Shown here one piece after another: positions 22,356-33,588 of a stretch of 64,000 nucleotides of DNA. Position numbers and translations under genes: made by a program. The notes beneath the pieces were generated by a model. It did not search any database, was not told the DNA's origin, and saw only the letters and a program-made list of their open reading frames with translations. The DNA comes from Linanthus parryae (taxonomy: Eukaryota; Streptophyta; Magnoliopsida; Ericales; Polemoniaceae). Positions within the stretch are counted from its first letter, which is position 1, and every line of letters begins with the position of its first letter. The stretch covers positions 137,045,368 to 137,109,367 of the forward strand of contig JALGPY010000001.1 in the NCBI GenBank assembly GCA_023055425.1, written 5' to 3'.

Positions 22356-23014
22356 TTCACATTACACCTGTTAATTTCGACTGTATAAACTGTGGCGCCA
22401 CGCAGTTCCGGCCCCACTTCCCTGCTGTTTGGAAAGCCAGATTTTGTGGTTATGCCACAATCCAGCTGTGGGAACATAGTTACCATTCAATACAATTAGT
22501 AATTAACATACTCAATTTAGTTTGATAATTTTTAGTGAAGTAGCTGCAGAGCGTAAACTTTGGTAAAACAATACAAAGAAGACTAATAGGATAAAAAAAA
22601 CCACAATGCACATTAGCAAACTGAGTAGCAAGCTTAGAATCACTCGTTGACCGATGCCACTGGCATAAGTCCAACCTGGATGTGTCACAATTCAACAGCA
22701 AACTGTGTCCTTGGTGGATATACTATCTCAGTATGGTTGATTGATTCTATTTGTAGGCTAACATTAATGTGCCCGAGGCTTTTCGGCGTAAATGTTTGAA
22801 GGATCTCGGTAGAAAGTGGAACCAATGGAAGGAAACTGTGAGGAGGAAGTATTATGTGGCATATGAAACTGACGAAGAGCGTCTGGCAAACTGCCCATCG
22901 CGTGTGAAATACGATCAATGGGTTCAGTTGGTGAAATACTGGGGACGGCCTGAAGTACAGGTACATACTACAAAACTAGTATATTGTATAAAGCGGTTTA
23001 CAATTGTCTACTAA

Positions 23015-23055
23015 TATATGCATATATATATATATATGTGTGTATATATATATAT
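23015..23055. repeat. TA/TG dinucleotide microsatellite
   Basis: (TA)n-(TG)n-(TA)n run in an intron of the TNPA-like gene. A similar run lies at about 23200-23240. Confidence 0.75.
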
Positions 23056-24389
23056 CTGATGTAAATAACAGGTTAAGTGCTTGAAAAACAAGACTGTAAG
23101 ACGAGGCCAAAAAGGTTTACATATGAGCGGGAGAAAATCCCATGCACAAGTAGCAGAAGAGGTTTGTTTTTAGTTTATAAGTTGTTTTTTTTACATTATA
23201 CATATATATATATATATGTATATACATATGTACATATATGTTCTGAAGCTTTTTTACAACCTGACAGATTGAGACTTATGGTGTATACAATGCAGTTTAA
23301 GAAAGATGGGAAACAGCATGATCGTATGGCTGTTTACATCGCTACCCACAGGAAGAAAAATTCTGAAGAGCCTTCTGACTCTGTGTCTGGTGAAAATATC
23401 GTAAGTTTTTCCACAAATAATATTTTGAATTGCTTATGCATATCATTACAGTTTTATGAATTCATTCCTACTCTAGTTTCGTAGGCTCAAATGGAAGATA
23501 AATTGGACAAAGCAAGTCAGGAGGATAAGGATTCTGAATCGTACCGAGAATCTGTGTTTGTTGATGTCATGGGACCAGATAATCGCGGTCGTGTTCGTAC
23601 ATTGGGATGTGGGCCTTTCCCAACTGAAGTGTTTGGAAGCACATTTGGACCTAGCAATGCACTTGTTTCCCTTGAAGTGGACAGGATGTGAGATGAGATA
23701 CGCAATGAGTTGCGTGAGGAGATGCGTATCGAGATGCGCGAGGAGTTGCGAGGTGAGATACGTAACGAGGTACGCGAGGAGATGCGAGGTGAGATGCGTA
23801 CTGAACTACGGGATGAGCTGCGTACTGAGCTACGCGATGAGCTGCGTACTGAGCTACGCGACGAGTTTAGTGATATGATGATGGTGCAAATGGCGGCAAT
23901 GGAAGCAAGACTAAAAGAAAACAATTCAATCCAGTCAAAAGTTAAGCAACTGTCTGATTCTGGCCGAGTTCAAGTGGCCCGCCAACGTGCACCAGTGCCT
24001 CAAGGTCCTCCTCAAAGTATTGTGCAAGCAGCATCATCCGATAACTCTCGTGCTGATCATGTCGAAGATGCAGTTGACGTAAGTATAACAGCAAGTTGGT
24101 TATGCTATTTCCAGTATGCTCATTATTCTTTAGGATGCTGTCAGTGACTTCCATTTTGCTTGTGCAGGGTAGACATCCATCCGTGGAGTTGCTTGGAATC
24201 GGGAAACAGAGGATGGTTGTTGCGGAAGGACTTCTCATTTCAAGTAAACCACAAACCATAGTCAACGGAGAACCTATTGGCGCGGGCTATTATGAAGTGC
24301 ACGTTACGAAGGCGGTGAAACGAGAATACCACTTGCTGAAATCAAAATACCCGATGATGAAATTGGAGATGCAGAAAACAAATCCATAG

Positions 24390-25615
24390 CATGGCCGGGG
24401 AATCTTGTAAGCTTATCTTTCACCTTATTACTATTAGTTTTGATGCATTTTGTTGTTAATTCATTATAGCATAATTGTTGTCAACTTGTTATGTTATTCT
24501 TGTGGAAAGTGTGTAATCATGAGTATATTTGCGTAAAAATGATATCCAGTTAACTTAAGAAACGGTTAGGAAACTGAATTTTGAGTCGATTCGTGAGTTG
24601 AACCAATTGCTTGACTACTGCTCTCTTCATATGACACTGTCAATTGAATCACCTTGAAATTGTTGGTAAATATTCATACATGGTTGCACGATTATCATTA
24701 CCATAGGGTTAGGTGCTTTCTCAATTTGGTTCCAATTATTCAATGACAGCTTTGTTGATATGTCATGTTGCTTTTTGGACAGATAGCAGTTTAATGTGAA
24801 GCGAAGTAGGATTTTAGGAGATCGATTCCACAGTTGGGGTGATTATTCAATAAACTGAATTTTAAGTTTCAAGTTTAAACCCTAGCAATAACATGCCTCA
24901 GCTAGCTTTCTCAGTTTCGACTTCACAGTTATCGAAACTCTCTTAAAATTTATCAAGCTTGTTTAGTGGGCTAGAGACATTTTGTAAAGTGACTTGTCAA
25001 CTGGTAGTGGTGGCGGCTTAATTGTTGTACTGGGAAGTTTCTGTTATGATGGAGGTGATGGTTGGAGTGTAGGTGTGAAGTACATCTCTGCTCGGTGAGG
25101 TGTTTTTGGTCACTGTATTCTGGGCTTACTTAATTTCCGGAATCTGGGTGGCGATGCCAATGGCTGTGGCAGTGGCTGTAGGCTGTTAGTGTATATCATT
25201 GTTTTTATGCTTTTGATTGCTCTTATATACTTGAAATCCATCTGAATTTGAATATGATGTGATGAAACCGTAGACGAAATGAACCATTGCCGCGCTACTG
25301 GTCCTTTGTTTTGATTTGCAATTTGAATATGCTTCCATTTGAGCGAGTTCGATATGTTTGCATCCACAATACAGTTCTGAGCCTGAGATGGTTGCAGTTT
25401 TCTTAAGTTCTGTTATTCGTCTTCTTATTTTCAGTGCTGTTCTGGGTGGGTTTGAATGGTTAGCTGCTGAAGTTTGATATGTTCAGCAGCTAACGATTCA
25501 CAACCACCCAGAACATCACAGAAAATAGGAGGAATAACGTACAAAACTGGTAAGAAAACTGCAAGTAGCATTGGCTTAGGTTTGAGCTGAAGTTGGAATG
25601 AAATTGTTCTAAAAT
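24390..25615 (+). other. CACTA 3' non-coding region
   Basis: No ORF here has protein features. The stretch follows the TNPA-like stop codon and is AT-rich. It contains the hairpin at 25398-25568 and ends at the Gypsy insertion point. The CACTA sequence resumes at 36,660. Confidence 0.6.
25398..25568. repeat. Long hairpin (inverted repeat, about 80-bp arms) in the CACTA element
   Basis: The left arm (about 25398-25478; GTTCTGGGTGGGTTTGAATGG, TTAGCTGCTGAA) pairs with the right arm (about 25488-25568; TTCAGCAGCTAACGATTCAC, ACCACCCAGAAC) around a loop of about nine bases. Pairing is mostly continuous with scattered mismatches, like a small-RNA precursor or a short fold-back. A transcript reading through from the TNPA-like gene would include it. 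Confidence 0.75.
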
Positions 25616-25620
25616 ACTGG

Positions 25621-26247
25621 TGTGCACAAGAGATTCCGGCGGGGAGACCTCCGTGTACACCGTATGTAGAGGATCAGAGATCGCACAGGAAGAGTGGGGT
25701 TGTGTGTAGGGAGAGAGTAAGGCAGTAGTAATGTCCGAGAGAGAGACAGAGGTTTGGCAGAGCTTCCGCGTATGGCAAGTGTGTTCTCCTTTGTATGGAA
25801 AGGTTAACGTCCTATATATAGCAGGGAACGTGAACGTTGTAGTGTGGTTAATGCGCCCATTAATGGCGGCTTAATTAGCTTAACCATAACGGCACGTTCG
25901 TCCGAGTATATAGGGACCGTTACAGCACGTTGTGCGCGAATACCGGAACCGTTACGAGGTTGACCGGGTTTGACTGGATTGACCGGGTTTATGGAGCTCG
26001 TGCCATAAATCTCTCAAAACAGTTACTAAAGGTCGCGTGCGGGCTGGGCTCGCACGCGACAGGGCTTACTCTAGCCTCCAAACCACTAAGTCCCTACAAG
26101 TCCCGTGCAGTGGTATGCGAGGGCTCTGTCTCGCAGCCCCCACATGGATCAGCTCGGCTGGTGATCCAGTGTGTGTGGAGCACAATATGGTGTGCTGGAT
26201 GGTTGCCACGTGGCTAAGATCTCTTTGTCCAGAAAGCACTATCTACA
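25621..26247 (-). repeat. 3' LTR of the Tat-like Gypsy (left copy)
   Basis: On the plus strand it reads TGTGCACAAG...GCACTATCTACA, with TG/CA ends. A TATATATAG box near 25813 lies in the minus-strand sense. About 1.3% different from 36028-36654. Confidence 0.9.
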
Positions 26248-26968
26248 TTAGCCCCCTTTCTGCGCGTGAAGACTCATAGCTGTATAGACTTCCATGCGCG
26301 GAAACCAACATACGCGTCGTCACCACGCACCAATTCAAATACGGGTAAGTTCAGCCCCCGTGCGTGCCATTATGACCTAAAACCCCTAGAGTCGTTCCGT
26401 CTGGCTTTTAGGGTTTTAGGCGTGACGTCAGCTTGTCCTGTGATTGCGCGATTCGACGGTGACGGTTGCGATTCGACTACTGAAAGGACGCAACCCTTCA
26501 TTGTTTTTGGATAAATACTTTGTATCCTCCATTGTTGCAAAGCATCACTTCTTTCTCTTAAAGTGAATGGTACCCGGAGATCTTCGAGAGCAGATTCAGA
26601 TAATCAATCATCAGTTCAGAACTGCAAATCGTCTTCTTCAATTGTGCATATCCAAGCAGGCTTCAAGAAAACAAGGTTGGCCTTGTTCAATTTCGCTTTA
26701 AAATACCAGTGTATGCTTTGAACTGTGTTGGATCTGCAAACTCATGAAACTTGTGAAGAAGCTTTGATCTTTGAACCCACTTTTGCTTTAATCCTTCAAT
26801 AATAAGAACTTCAGATGTGGAGTTTTGAAATTACTGATAATGCAACCCTCTAATTTCTGAAATTGATACCAGAAACTGTTCATCTTTCTTTCCCATAGAC
26901 CTTGAATCTCGAAATTCAAACTGAAGTGTAGCACCTTTCTCCCCCCTTTTTCTTGCTCTTCCACAGGA
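26248..26968 (+). promoter_or_regulatory. Putative promoter and 5' leader of the antisense gene
   Basis: Contains GGATAAATACTTTG (about 26510), a possible TATA region, followed by a transcript-like leader. A likely 5' UTR intron ends at CTTCCACAG (about 26967), two bases before the ATG. The part next to the LTR holds the minus-strand polypurine tract (complement of CCCCCTTTCT, about 26252-26262). Confidence 0.4.
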
Positions 26969-29900
26969 ATGGCTAAGACAAAAGGAACCAGACCCGCCAA
27001 GGAAGACGAAGAGATACCCGATCTTCCGCAGGCTTTGTGGCGAAAAGCCCCCTATCTAGGTGGCAAAGACTTCTACCATGCGAGTATTAAGGCGAAGAGG
27101 ATGCCTGCTCCCGTCCCGATTGAGGGATTGCTAACACTGACTCGCCCGGTTAACTCAGCCTTGCTCGAGTTAATTGGCTCCGAGGATGTGGTTCGATTGG
27201 GAATCGAAAACGGGTACTTCCCCTACACTGCGATTTCTACCCAAGCTTTCGTCCAGAAATTGGACTATATGGATGAGTGGATTGACCACGTGTTGACCAA
27301 TCATGATGCGACTCTTGATGATGCCGGCGTATACTTCGATGTTCGTGCTATGAAGGGTGCTGCCGTGAAGCTGGATCAGTCCATGCTTCTAGACCTTCTT
27401 TCCCGCTACTCGCCTGCGACTCACACATTCCACTTTGCTGAGTTCGAGGCTGCCCCTACACTCGAGGACGTGCATATGCTGTACGATCTTTCTCCCATGG
27501 GTGAAGTGGACCCTTTAAGTCCTTTGAGGACGGCTGCGGAGATTGCTTTGTACACGCAGATGGAGGAATGCCTATCGGAGGTAAAGAAAATCTCCACCCG
27601 GTGGACCAGTACCAAGGCCCTTCCAAACTGGCAGTTGGTTGATACGTCTGCGAAGAACACCTGGAACAAATGGTTGCAGTACTTCTTTCGAGACTATGCG
27701 AACAGTAGCATCACTAAGAAGCTTCTGAGTGAGAACCCAGAGGCCGAGAATTATGTGGAGGGTAAAGGCTATCACTTGACCCTTTGTGCTTTCGTCTGTG
27801 CTTGGTTGTCGAGGTACTTGATTGACGGTCACCCACATGATGGGGTCTTCTACCATGTTTTGCCACTTGCTGTGAGACTCGCCCTTGGCCAGAGAGTCGC
27901 GCTCGGACCCTTGGTCTTGGGCACGCTGTACTATAGGCTTGATCAGCTGGTTCTAGCCATGAAAGAGTCGCGTGGCCGCCTCGATGTACTGACTTTTGTC
28001 AATATTTCCTTTTTGATAATGTGGGTTTTCGAGCGGTAGCCATCCTATGCCCCAACTGCTCTCAAACCCGACAAGTGGTGTCCCCCAGGCGAGACGGAGG
28101 AGCGTAACAGCGGCAGGGCTGCGAGGTGGTTCAGAGCGAACAATACCAAATGTGTTTGGAGCTTGATATGCGACAAACGGAAAGAGTTTACTGCCAGGTC
28201 CTATGCCACACGCATTGAGAACATGCGATGGTTTCCAAAGCTGTACCCCTCTAAGGGTGTTGTCTTCTCAGAAGAACTCCTCTTCGAAGAGGGATCGCAT
28301 TTCCATGAGCGCTATCGCGAGTTTTTTTGCTGGTGTCTACGAGGTTCCCTTCCTGCCCTCGCAGAGCATATTCTTGAGCTCGCGCCAAGATACGAGAGGA
28401 TTACCGTGGATGTTGACCCCACTCGAGTTTCTCCCCAGTTCGGCTTTGATGCAGTGGCACCATCAATCTGGCCCCAGTCCATTATCAGAGGTTGTTATAA
28501 GCGCTTGCTAACAAAGGAGTACAAGACAGTATTCATGAACAATCTTCCCTTTGAGCAGCCTGCAGGGACCCGCGAGGGTGGTTGTTCTCCGAACTGGCTC
28601 GCATACTGGGTCGCCTAGCAAACGAGGATTGAGACGCAGTCGGCCGCGCAGCCAAGTAGAGCTCCCTTGATCAAGAGAAATTCTTTTCCGTTTCGTCCCA
28701 ATTGCAGCCTGAGCGAGTCTGAATATGGTTGCTACTCACTGTTGGATCGTGAGAACCATTTGTGTCCTGACGTCATTCTGAAGGAGAAGGTCGCCGCAGT
28801 TAAGAAGGGCGACACGCATGTCGTCAAATATAGCGAGGCATTTGCTAAGGTAAGCAATTTTTCCCGTGTGCGTTTAAGCTTCTTGATTTCCTTATGCTGA
28901 CGCCTTTATTCTGTACTGTTCACTGTAGTGTCATGTGCGGAGATTCGCATCTGGTGATCGCTCCAAGTCATTGGTTAACACCATTGTTGCCACCAGAAGA
29001 CAAAAGCAGTCGTTTCTGCTAGCATGGAGGATGGACCCTGAGGTCGAAACCAAGATTCGCGCAGTCATGAATGCTTTTGCTGACTCGCTGATAGACAATG
29101 CTCCGGCCTCGTCTCCTCCCGGAGATGATCCGTCCCCTCCAGCGACTGCGGCGCCGAGAGTGAAGAGACCCAGGAAAAAGGGAATTACGATTTCTTCCCC
29201 TAAAAGTGCTCCAACTTCTCCCCCGGCGAGGTCCCTTTCTGTCAAGGATAAAGGCAAAGGTCGTATGCCCAGCAAAGTGCGGAAAGAGCTCGCAGTTGAG
29301 ACTTTCGTTCCATTCAACCAAGAGGAAGAAGGAGAGAGGCAGGAGCCCAGAGAGAGTGATGAAGAAGAAGAAGAAAGAACAGTTGTGACGCATGAGGAAG
29401 AATCAGGAGGTACTTCCGTCGCGTTTCTCTTCCCATCATCGTAATTCTTTTGTAATTCTTTCTTTAACCAATCATATCTTCGCAGATGATGATGATGATG
29501 ATGAGATCATTGGTGGCCTTTTGGCCAAGAGACAAAAGAGAGATACCCATTTTGGCATTCCAGACGATCCCATAAGCGAGGACGTTCTTGCTGAGTCCCG
29601 GAAGACAGCCGCGGAAGCTGCTGAAAGAAGAAGGCAGCGGGAGGAGGAGGAGCTCGAGCGTGTGAGACAGCGGAGCCTCGAAGAGCAGCATGTTGACGAC
29701 TTAGTGCGTCCAGTTGACGAGGAAGATATGCTCCCCGAAGTAGTGACTCCCCAGGCTGAGGAGGAGGATGCGGTTCCAGAAGAGGATGCAGCAGCCCTAG
29801 AGCAAGCCCAAGCAGACTTTGAAGAGATCGCAGGCGGCGATAAAGGTGAGATCTTCAATCTCGCAGTAACTTATAGAGATGTTATTGTGGGTGCGTTAAA

Positions 29901-31272
29901 GCATGGTGTGTCAAAGGCTGACATTCGCCGTTGGCTAGTAGACAAGTGCGGAGAACCTTCAGGTAACCATTTGAGCGATATGCATGTACTAGACCTGAGC
30001 AACTTGAAACAGAATCATGACTGGTTTCTTCGCATCCCAGGTCACGCTCCTTTTAAAGACTTGCTTAATGAGGACACACTAATAGGACATGGTTCCACAT
30101 CTTTAGTGTATGACGGAGATACGTCAATCCCACCTTCGCGTGGAGGTGCTTGCTCTTAGCTTTAGCAAAGATAGCAAAATAACATTCAGTACGAATTACC
30201 TCATATTATCGCATTTTGCGTCGCAGGCAATGCTGAGGAACCTGCGCTGGAGCAGAGAAGTCAGCCTTCTGCGTCCTACGTTCCGATTCCGAGCCCCCAT
30301 ACCGAGAAGCCCGTCGCAGCTATTGAACACGCAGATGAGCCTCTCGAGGATATCATCGAACTTTCCGATGATGCTGAAGCTGATGCTGTGCTAATGGATG
30401 AAGATGCCCATACTGGCGCTGAGGAAGTAAGGACTAGTGCTGCTGATGCTTCCGCATCTGAGAGCGTCCCTCGCCAAGCGGCTTCGGCTGTTACTTCGCC
30501 TCCGGCGATGACTGAGTCAGTGGCACCTATTCCTGCGTGGAGCTTTTGGGGCTTGCAGGTTGTGAATGCAGTCGCAGCTGGTGCGGCCTATACTCTTCCT
30601 CCTGACTACGAGAGGTTAGAGCTCGCAACTGACAGGAGAGCTATGGAGCGGGGACAGTCTTCGACCACCCCGGCAGCGCGCATTCCTTCTCTTCATGAGA
30701 TTCTGGAAGGAACTGGTAAGTAGAGATTTACTGTTTGCATCTCGCATTATTCACTTGCGAGTTTAACATCATGACTTGGCTTTGACATTGCTTTAGGTTT
30801 GAAGCAAACTGATGTGGACTGGGTGGTTCGGATGCGCCTCACCTACCCCCAATCGTTTGTGAGATCTCTGGAGATAGGGCCCTTCGACAGGAGGCTGTTT
30901 CTTACTAAAGCCATTTGGATCTTGGAACAGCTGTCTGCGGCTACGCCTGCGACTATTTCTGTCCAGAGTGCTGAATTGCTTTGTGGCATGTGCCAAAATC
31001 TCCTGACCAAAGTTCAAGGCAGGCTGGGTTTCAGATTTCTTATGAAAAGAGTTACTCTGATTCGCGCAGCCGTAACTTTGAAGCTCGGCCACCGGAACCT
31101 CGCAGCTGAGAAGCAGAAGGTGGAGCAGCAAAAGCAAAAGGTTGACGAAGCTCTGAGGCTCTATAATGAGATGAATGCCAAGTGCGAGCAACTGAAACAA
31201 GAAGTGGAGCAGGTAGAGAAGCTGAGCCATCAGTTCGCACCCCATGACTCCTTGATCAAGAATTTGCTTTGA
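26969..31272 (+). pseudogene. Antisense retrotransposon gene: plant-mobile-domain-like head, coiled-coil tail
   Basis: Five exons with GT/AG borders and matching phases: 26969-28849, 28929-29409, 29486-29962, 30227-30715, 30797-31272 (1268 codons). Exon 1 resembles the plant mobile domain (aminotransferase-like PMD): LLDLLSRYSPATHTFHFAEFE, PTLEDVHMLYDLSP, CAFVCAWLSRYLI. Next come a basic Pro/Ser segment (nuclear-signal-like RVKRPRKKG), an acidic run of aspartates, a Glu/Arg-rich coiled coil (AERRRQREEEELERVRQR), and a final coiled coil (EKQKVEQQKQKVDEALRLYNEM). In-frame TAG codons at 28037-28039 and 28616-28618 interrupt exon 1; otherwise it is open. PMD domains are known in plant transposons and host gene-silencing proteins (MAIN/MAIL). 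What this gene does for the element is unknown. Confidence 0.72.
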
Positions 31273-31685
31273 CTTTTTGAATTTGAAAAATAGCAAGGAA
31301 ATTAGCTGAAACATTAATGTAATGTTTGAAACATTAATGTAATGTTTCTAGGGTTTCTCCCCCCCCCCTTTTTTAACAACAAGAATCGACTTGCCCGTTT
31401 TGCCCTTTCCGGGATTTAATAGGATATCTATGTGCATATCCAATTATGACATCAGCAATTGATACTCTGCTTGTTTTTCGCGCTAATTTCTCGGAAGATA
31501 AGCACGCTTTCGTTGGGAAGTCCATCCGAATCATGACCATCCGTCATTTATTAGGATACGCAACTGAATCGTCGTAGCCTTTAGTAGGGTAATTGATCGT
31601 TACCGCTTTTCAAGGCTTAAGTGATTGACCTTACCCTCTTTTCGAATTCTGCTGACTCATCTTAGCAACTGAAGAGTCTCCACAA

Positions 31686-32425
31686 GGTCTATATAAACCT
31701 GTCTTTGCCATTTGGGTTCTTCATCCCCCAAAAATGTGCTTTGCCGTGAGTCCTTACGACTGCTGGTTTCAACGCTTGTTTTTCGTTGATTCATGGCAAC
31801 TCCAAGTTGTGAATCCTGAGTTTGCGCTTTGTGCTCTAGAAATAGTTTCCAAGATCCACTTTATGAGGCTTATTGCTCTTTATAACCATCATAAAGAAGA
31901 TGGAGATGATATCTCATGTGTGTTCGAAGAATTTTCTTCGTGTATTATGTTTGCAGGTCATGTTTCCGGCCGCCTCCCGGTGAGGTGCAGCGCCCGAAGT
32001 GACCGTGCTACCGTCTCGTAATGAACGGCGGAATTCTCCTCCAGCATCCCTGGAGGAGAACTTATTGCCCCCACGTTCGTGAGCTCGGGGCGGCGGACCG
32101 CTGCGTTCATCCCCGTCTACAAGGAGCCCTTGCCCTTTGGAGCTTCTGCTTGCCTGTTGATCGCCGGGACCGGTGGTTCCTCAGGCACATCTCTTGGGAT
32201 GTTGATCTGACAAGGGCCTTGTCAAATACTGGGCTCTTGAACGTATGGCTTCATGTGGCTCTTCAGAGCAGATCTATGTATCGCATAGCCGGTGTTAGGA
32301 CCGGTGGGTTCATCCTTTTCAATCAGGATTCCCGTAGTGTGTCTCTGCTGGCTTGTCAGCTACTTTTCGAATGTATTGTAAGCCATGTTGGCTATGTAGC
32401 TAGATTTGAGCTTTTTCGCTTGTAA
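31686..32425 (+). other. Second possible antisense transcript: TATA-like box and two abutting ORFs, unrecognised
   Basis: A CTATATAAAC box at about 31689 is followed by ORF 31734-32021 (95 codons) and ORF 32021-32425 (134 codons). The first ends and the second starts at TAATG. A possible acceptor, TTTGCAG, lies at about 31955. Neither product is recognised. The second has a plausible globular stretch (RDRWFLRHISWDVDLTRAL). They may be exons of one decayed gene of the element, or chance ORFs. Confidence 0.3.
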
Positions 32426-32639
32426 GCTGCTATCTAGACAGATAAATTGTAAGTCTTTTCGACTCATAATGATAAATAGCTTTTTGTATTATCTGCTGTT
32501 TTGTTACAACAAAATACAATTTCGCATGCGTTTCGGCATATTTCGCCTTGCATAATGCTATGCACACGTTTCACATTTTCTATCTGCCATATGAATCCGC
32601 AGATGTTTCACTAGATCGTTCGAGATAGTATTTTCGCAG

Positions 32640-33360
32640 CTGTGCCATCTTGGCAGATGGGCTTGTGATTTGCTTTTAGATTCACGTGCTATCATATCAG
32701 ATAGACCTTTGTAGATCACTTAAGATCATTTTTCACAATATTGCTATCGCATTTGTATAATGTTGCGATCACCGCAGATAGGCTTGGAAGATCATTTAAG
32801 ATCATTTTTCGCATGAGTTGCTATCGTAGCAGATAGGCCTTAGTAGATCAATTAAGATCGTTTTTCGCATGAGTTGCTATCGTATCAGATAGGCTTTAGA
32901 AGATCAATTAAGATCATTTTGCATAGGCTGCTATCGTTTCAGATAGGCTTAGAGGATCAATTAAGATCGCACTTGCATAGGCTGCTATCGTAACAGATAG
33001 GCTTAGATGATCAATTAAGATCGCATTTGCATAGGCTGCTATCGTTTCAGATAGGCTTAGAGGATCAATTAAGATCGCATTTGCATAGGCTGCTATCGTA
33101 ACAGATAGGCTTAGATGATCAATTAAGATCGCATTTGCATAGGCTGCTATCGTTTCAGATAGGCTTAGAGGATCAATTAAGATCGCATTTGCATAGGCTG
33201 CTATCATTTCAGATAGGCTTAGAGGATCAATTAAGATCGCATTTGTATAGGCTGCTATCATTTCAGATAGGCTTAGAGGATCAATTAAGATCGCATTTGC
33301 ATAGGCTGCTATCGTAACAGATAGGCTTAGATGATCAATTAAGATCGCATTTGCATAGAT
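32640..33360. repeat. 54-bp tandem satellite in the 3' region of the Tat-like Gypsy
   Basis: About eight well-conserved 54-bp units (from about 32,920) each contain GATCAATTAAGATCGCA, TTTGCATAGGCTGCTATCG and CAGATAGGCTTAGA. They are preceded by four or five increasingly diverged units back to about 32,640. Because 54 is divisible by three, an artefactual repetitive ORF exists on the minus strand (32914-33261). The array lies between pol and the antisense gene. Confidence 0.92.
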
Positions 33361-33588
33361 TGCTATTGTAGCGGATAACCCATTGTTAACAGTTATAACA
33401 AACTAAAATGAAGCAAAATTGACATCCAGAAATATGAAGTTTCTCATTTGGGAGAATTTTCTTATTATAACGCTCTCATATGGGAGAGATGAGATTACAA
33501 TCCTCTCATATGGGAGAGGAGATTGTGTAAATCGTAGCCATACAAGACATTAAGCGACGTTATAATAAAACGCATGAAATGAGAGAAG
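33361..33588 (-). other. Non-coding spacer after Gypsy pol
   Basis: Contains three CTCATATGGGAGAG-like repeats (about 33440-33520). No gene seen. Confidence 0.5.

Larger units (their letters stand above)
20160..24389 (+). pseudogene. TNPA-like CACTA protein gene (Transposase_24 type), 11 exons, one nonsense codon
   Basis: A consistent GT/AG model is 20160-20222, 20578-20661, 20748-20900, 20993-21076, 21165-21333, 21419-21654, 22757-22960, 23072-23161, 23296-23400, 23485-24078, 24168-24389. Phases match throughout. The core (exons 6-9) has RPCGDWGTGKKLDLQFNKYMVP, FRRKCLKDLGRKWNQWK, RVKYDQWVQLVKYW and ATHRKKN, typical of the plant Ptta/En/Spm Transposase_24 family that binds subterminal repeats. 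Exon 10 encodes a charged coiled coil of (R/D)ELR units. The last exon resembles the small C-terminal domain common in these proteins (LISSKPQTIVNGEPIGAGYYEVHV). An in-frame TGA at 23689-23691 sits at the head of the coiled coil. Confidence 0.82.

Noticed and set aside
26037..26279. ORFs repeated at 25930-26279 and 36337-36809
   Set aside because: They are LTR sequence present in both LTRs, with no protein features.
29392..30159. Continuous ORF across 29963-30159
   Set aside because: Splice sites at 29962/29963 and 30226/30227 with matching phase join better-conserved coding sequence, so this part is taken as intron.
32914..33261. Minus-strand ORF with 18-residue repeats, and a CRISPR-like look of the array
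   Set aside because: The repeat is a contiguous 54-bp satellite with no unique spacers, and the ORF exists only because 54 is divisible by three.
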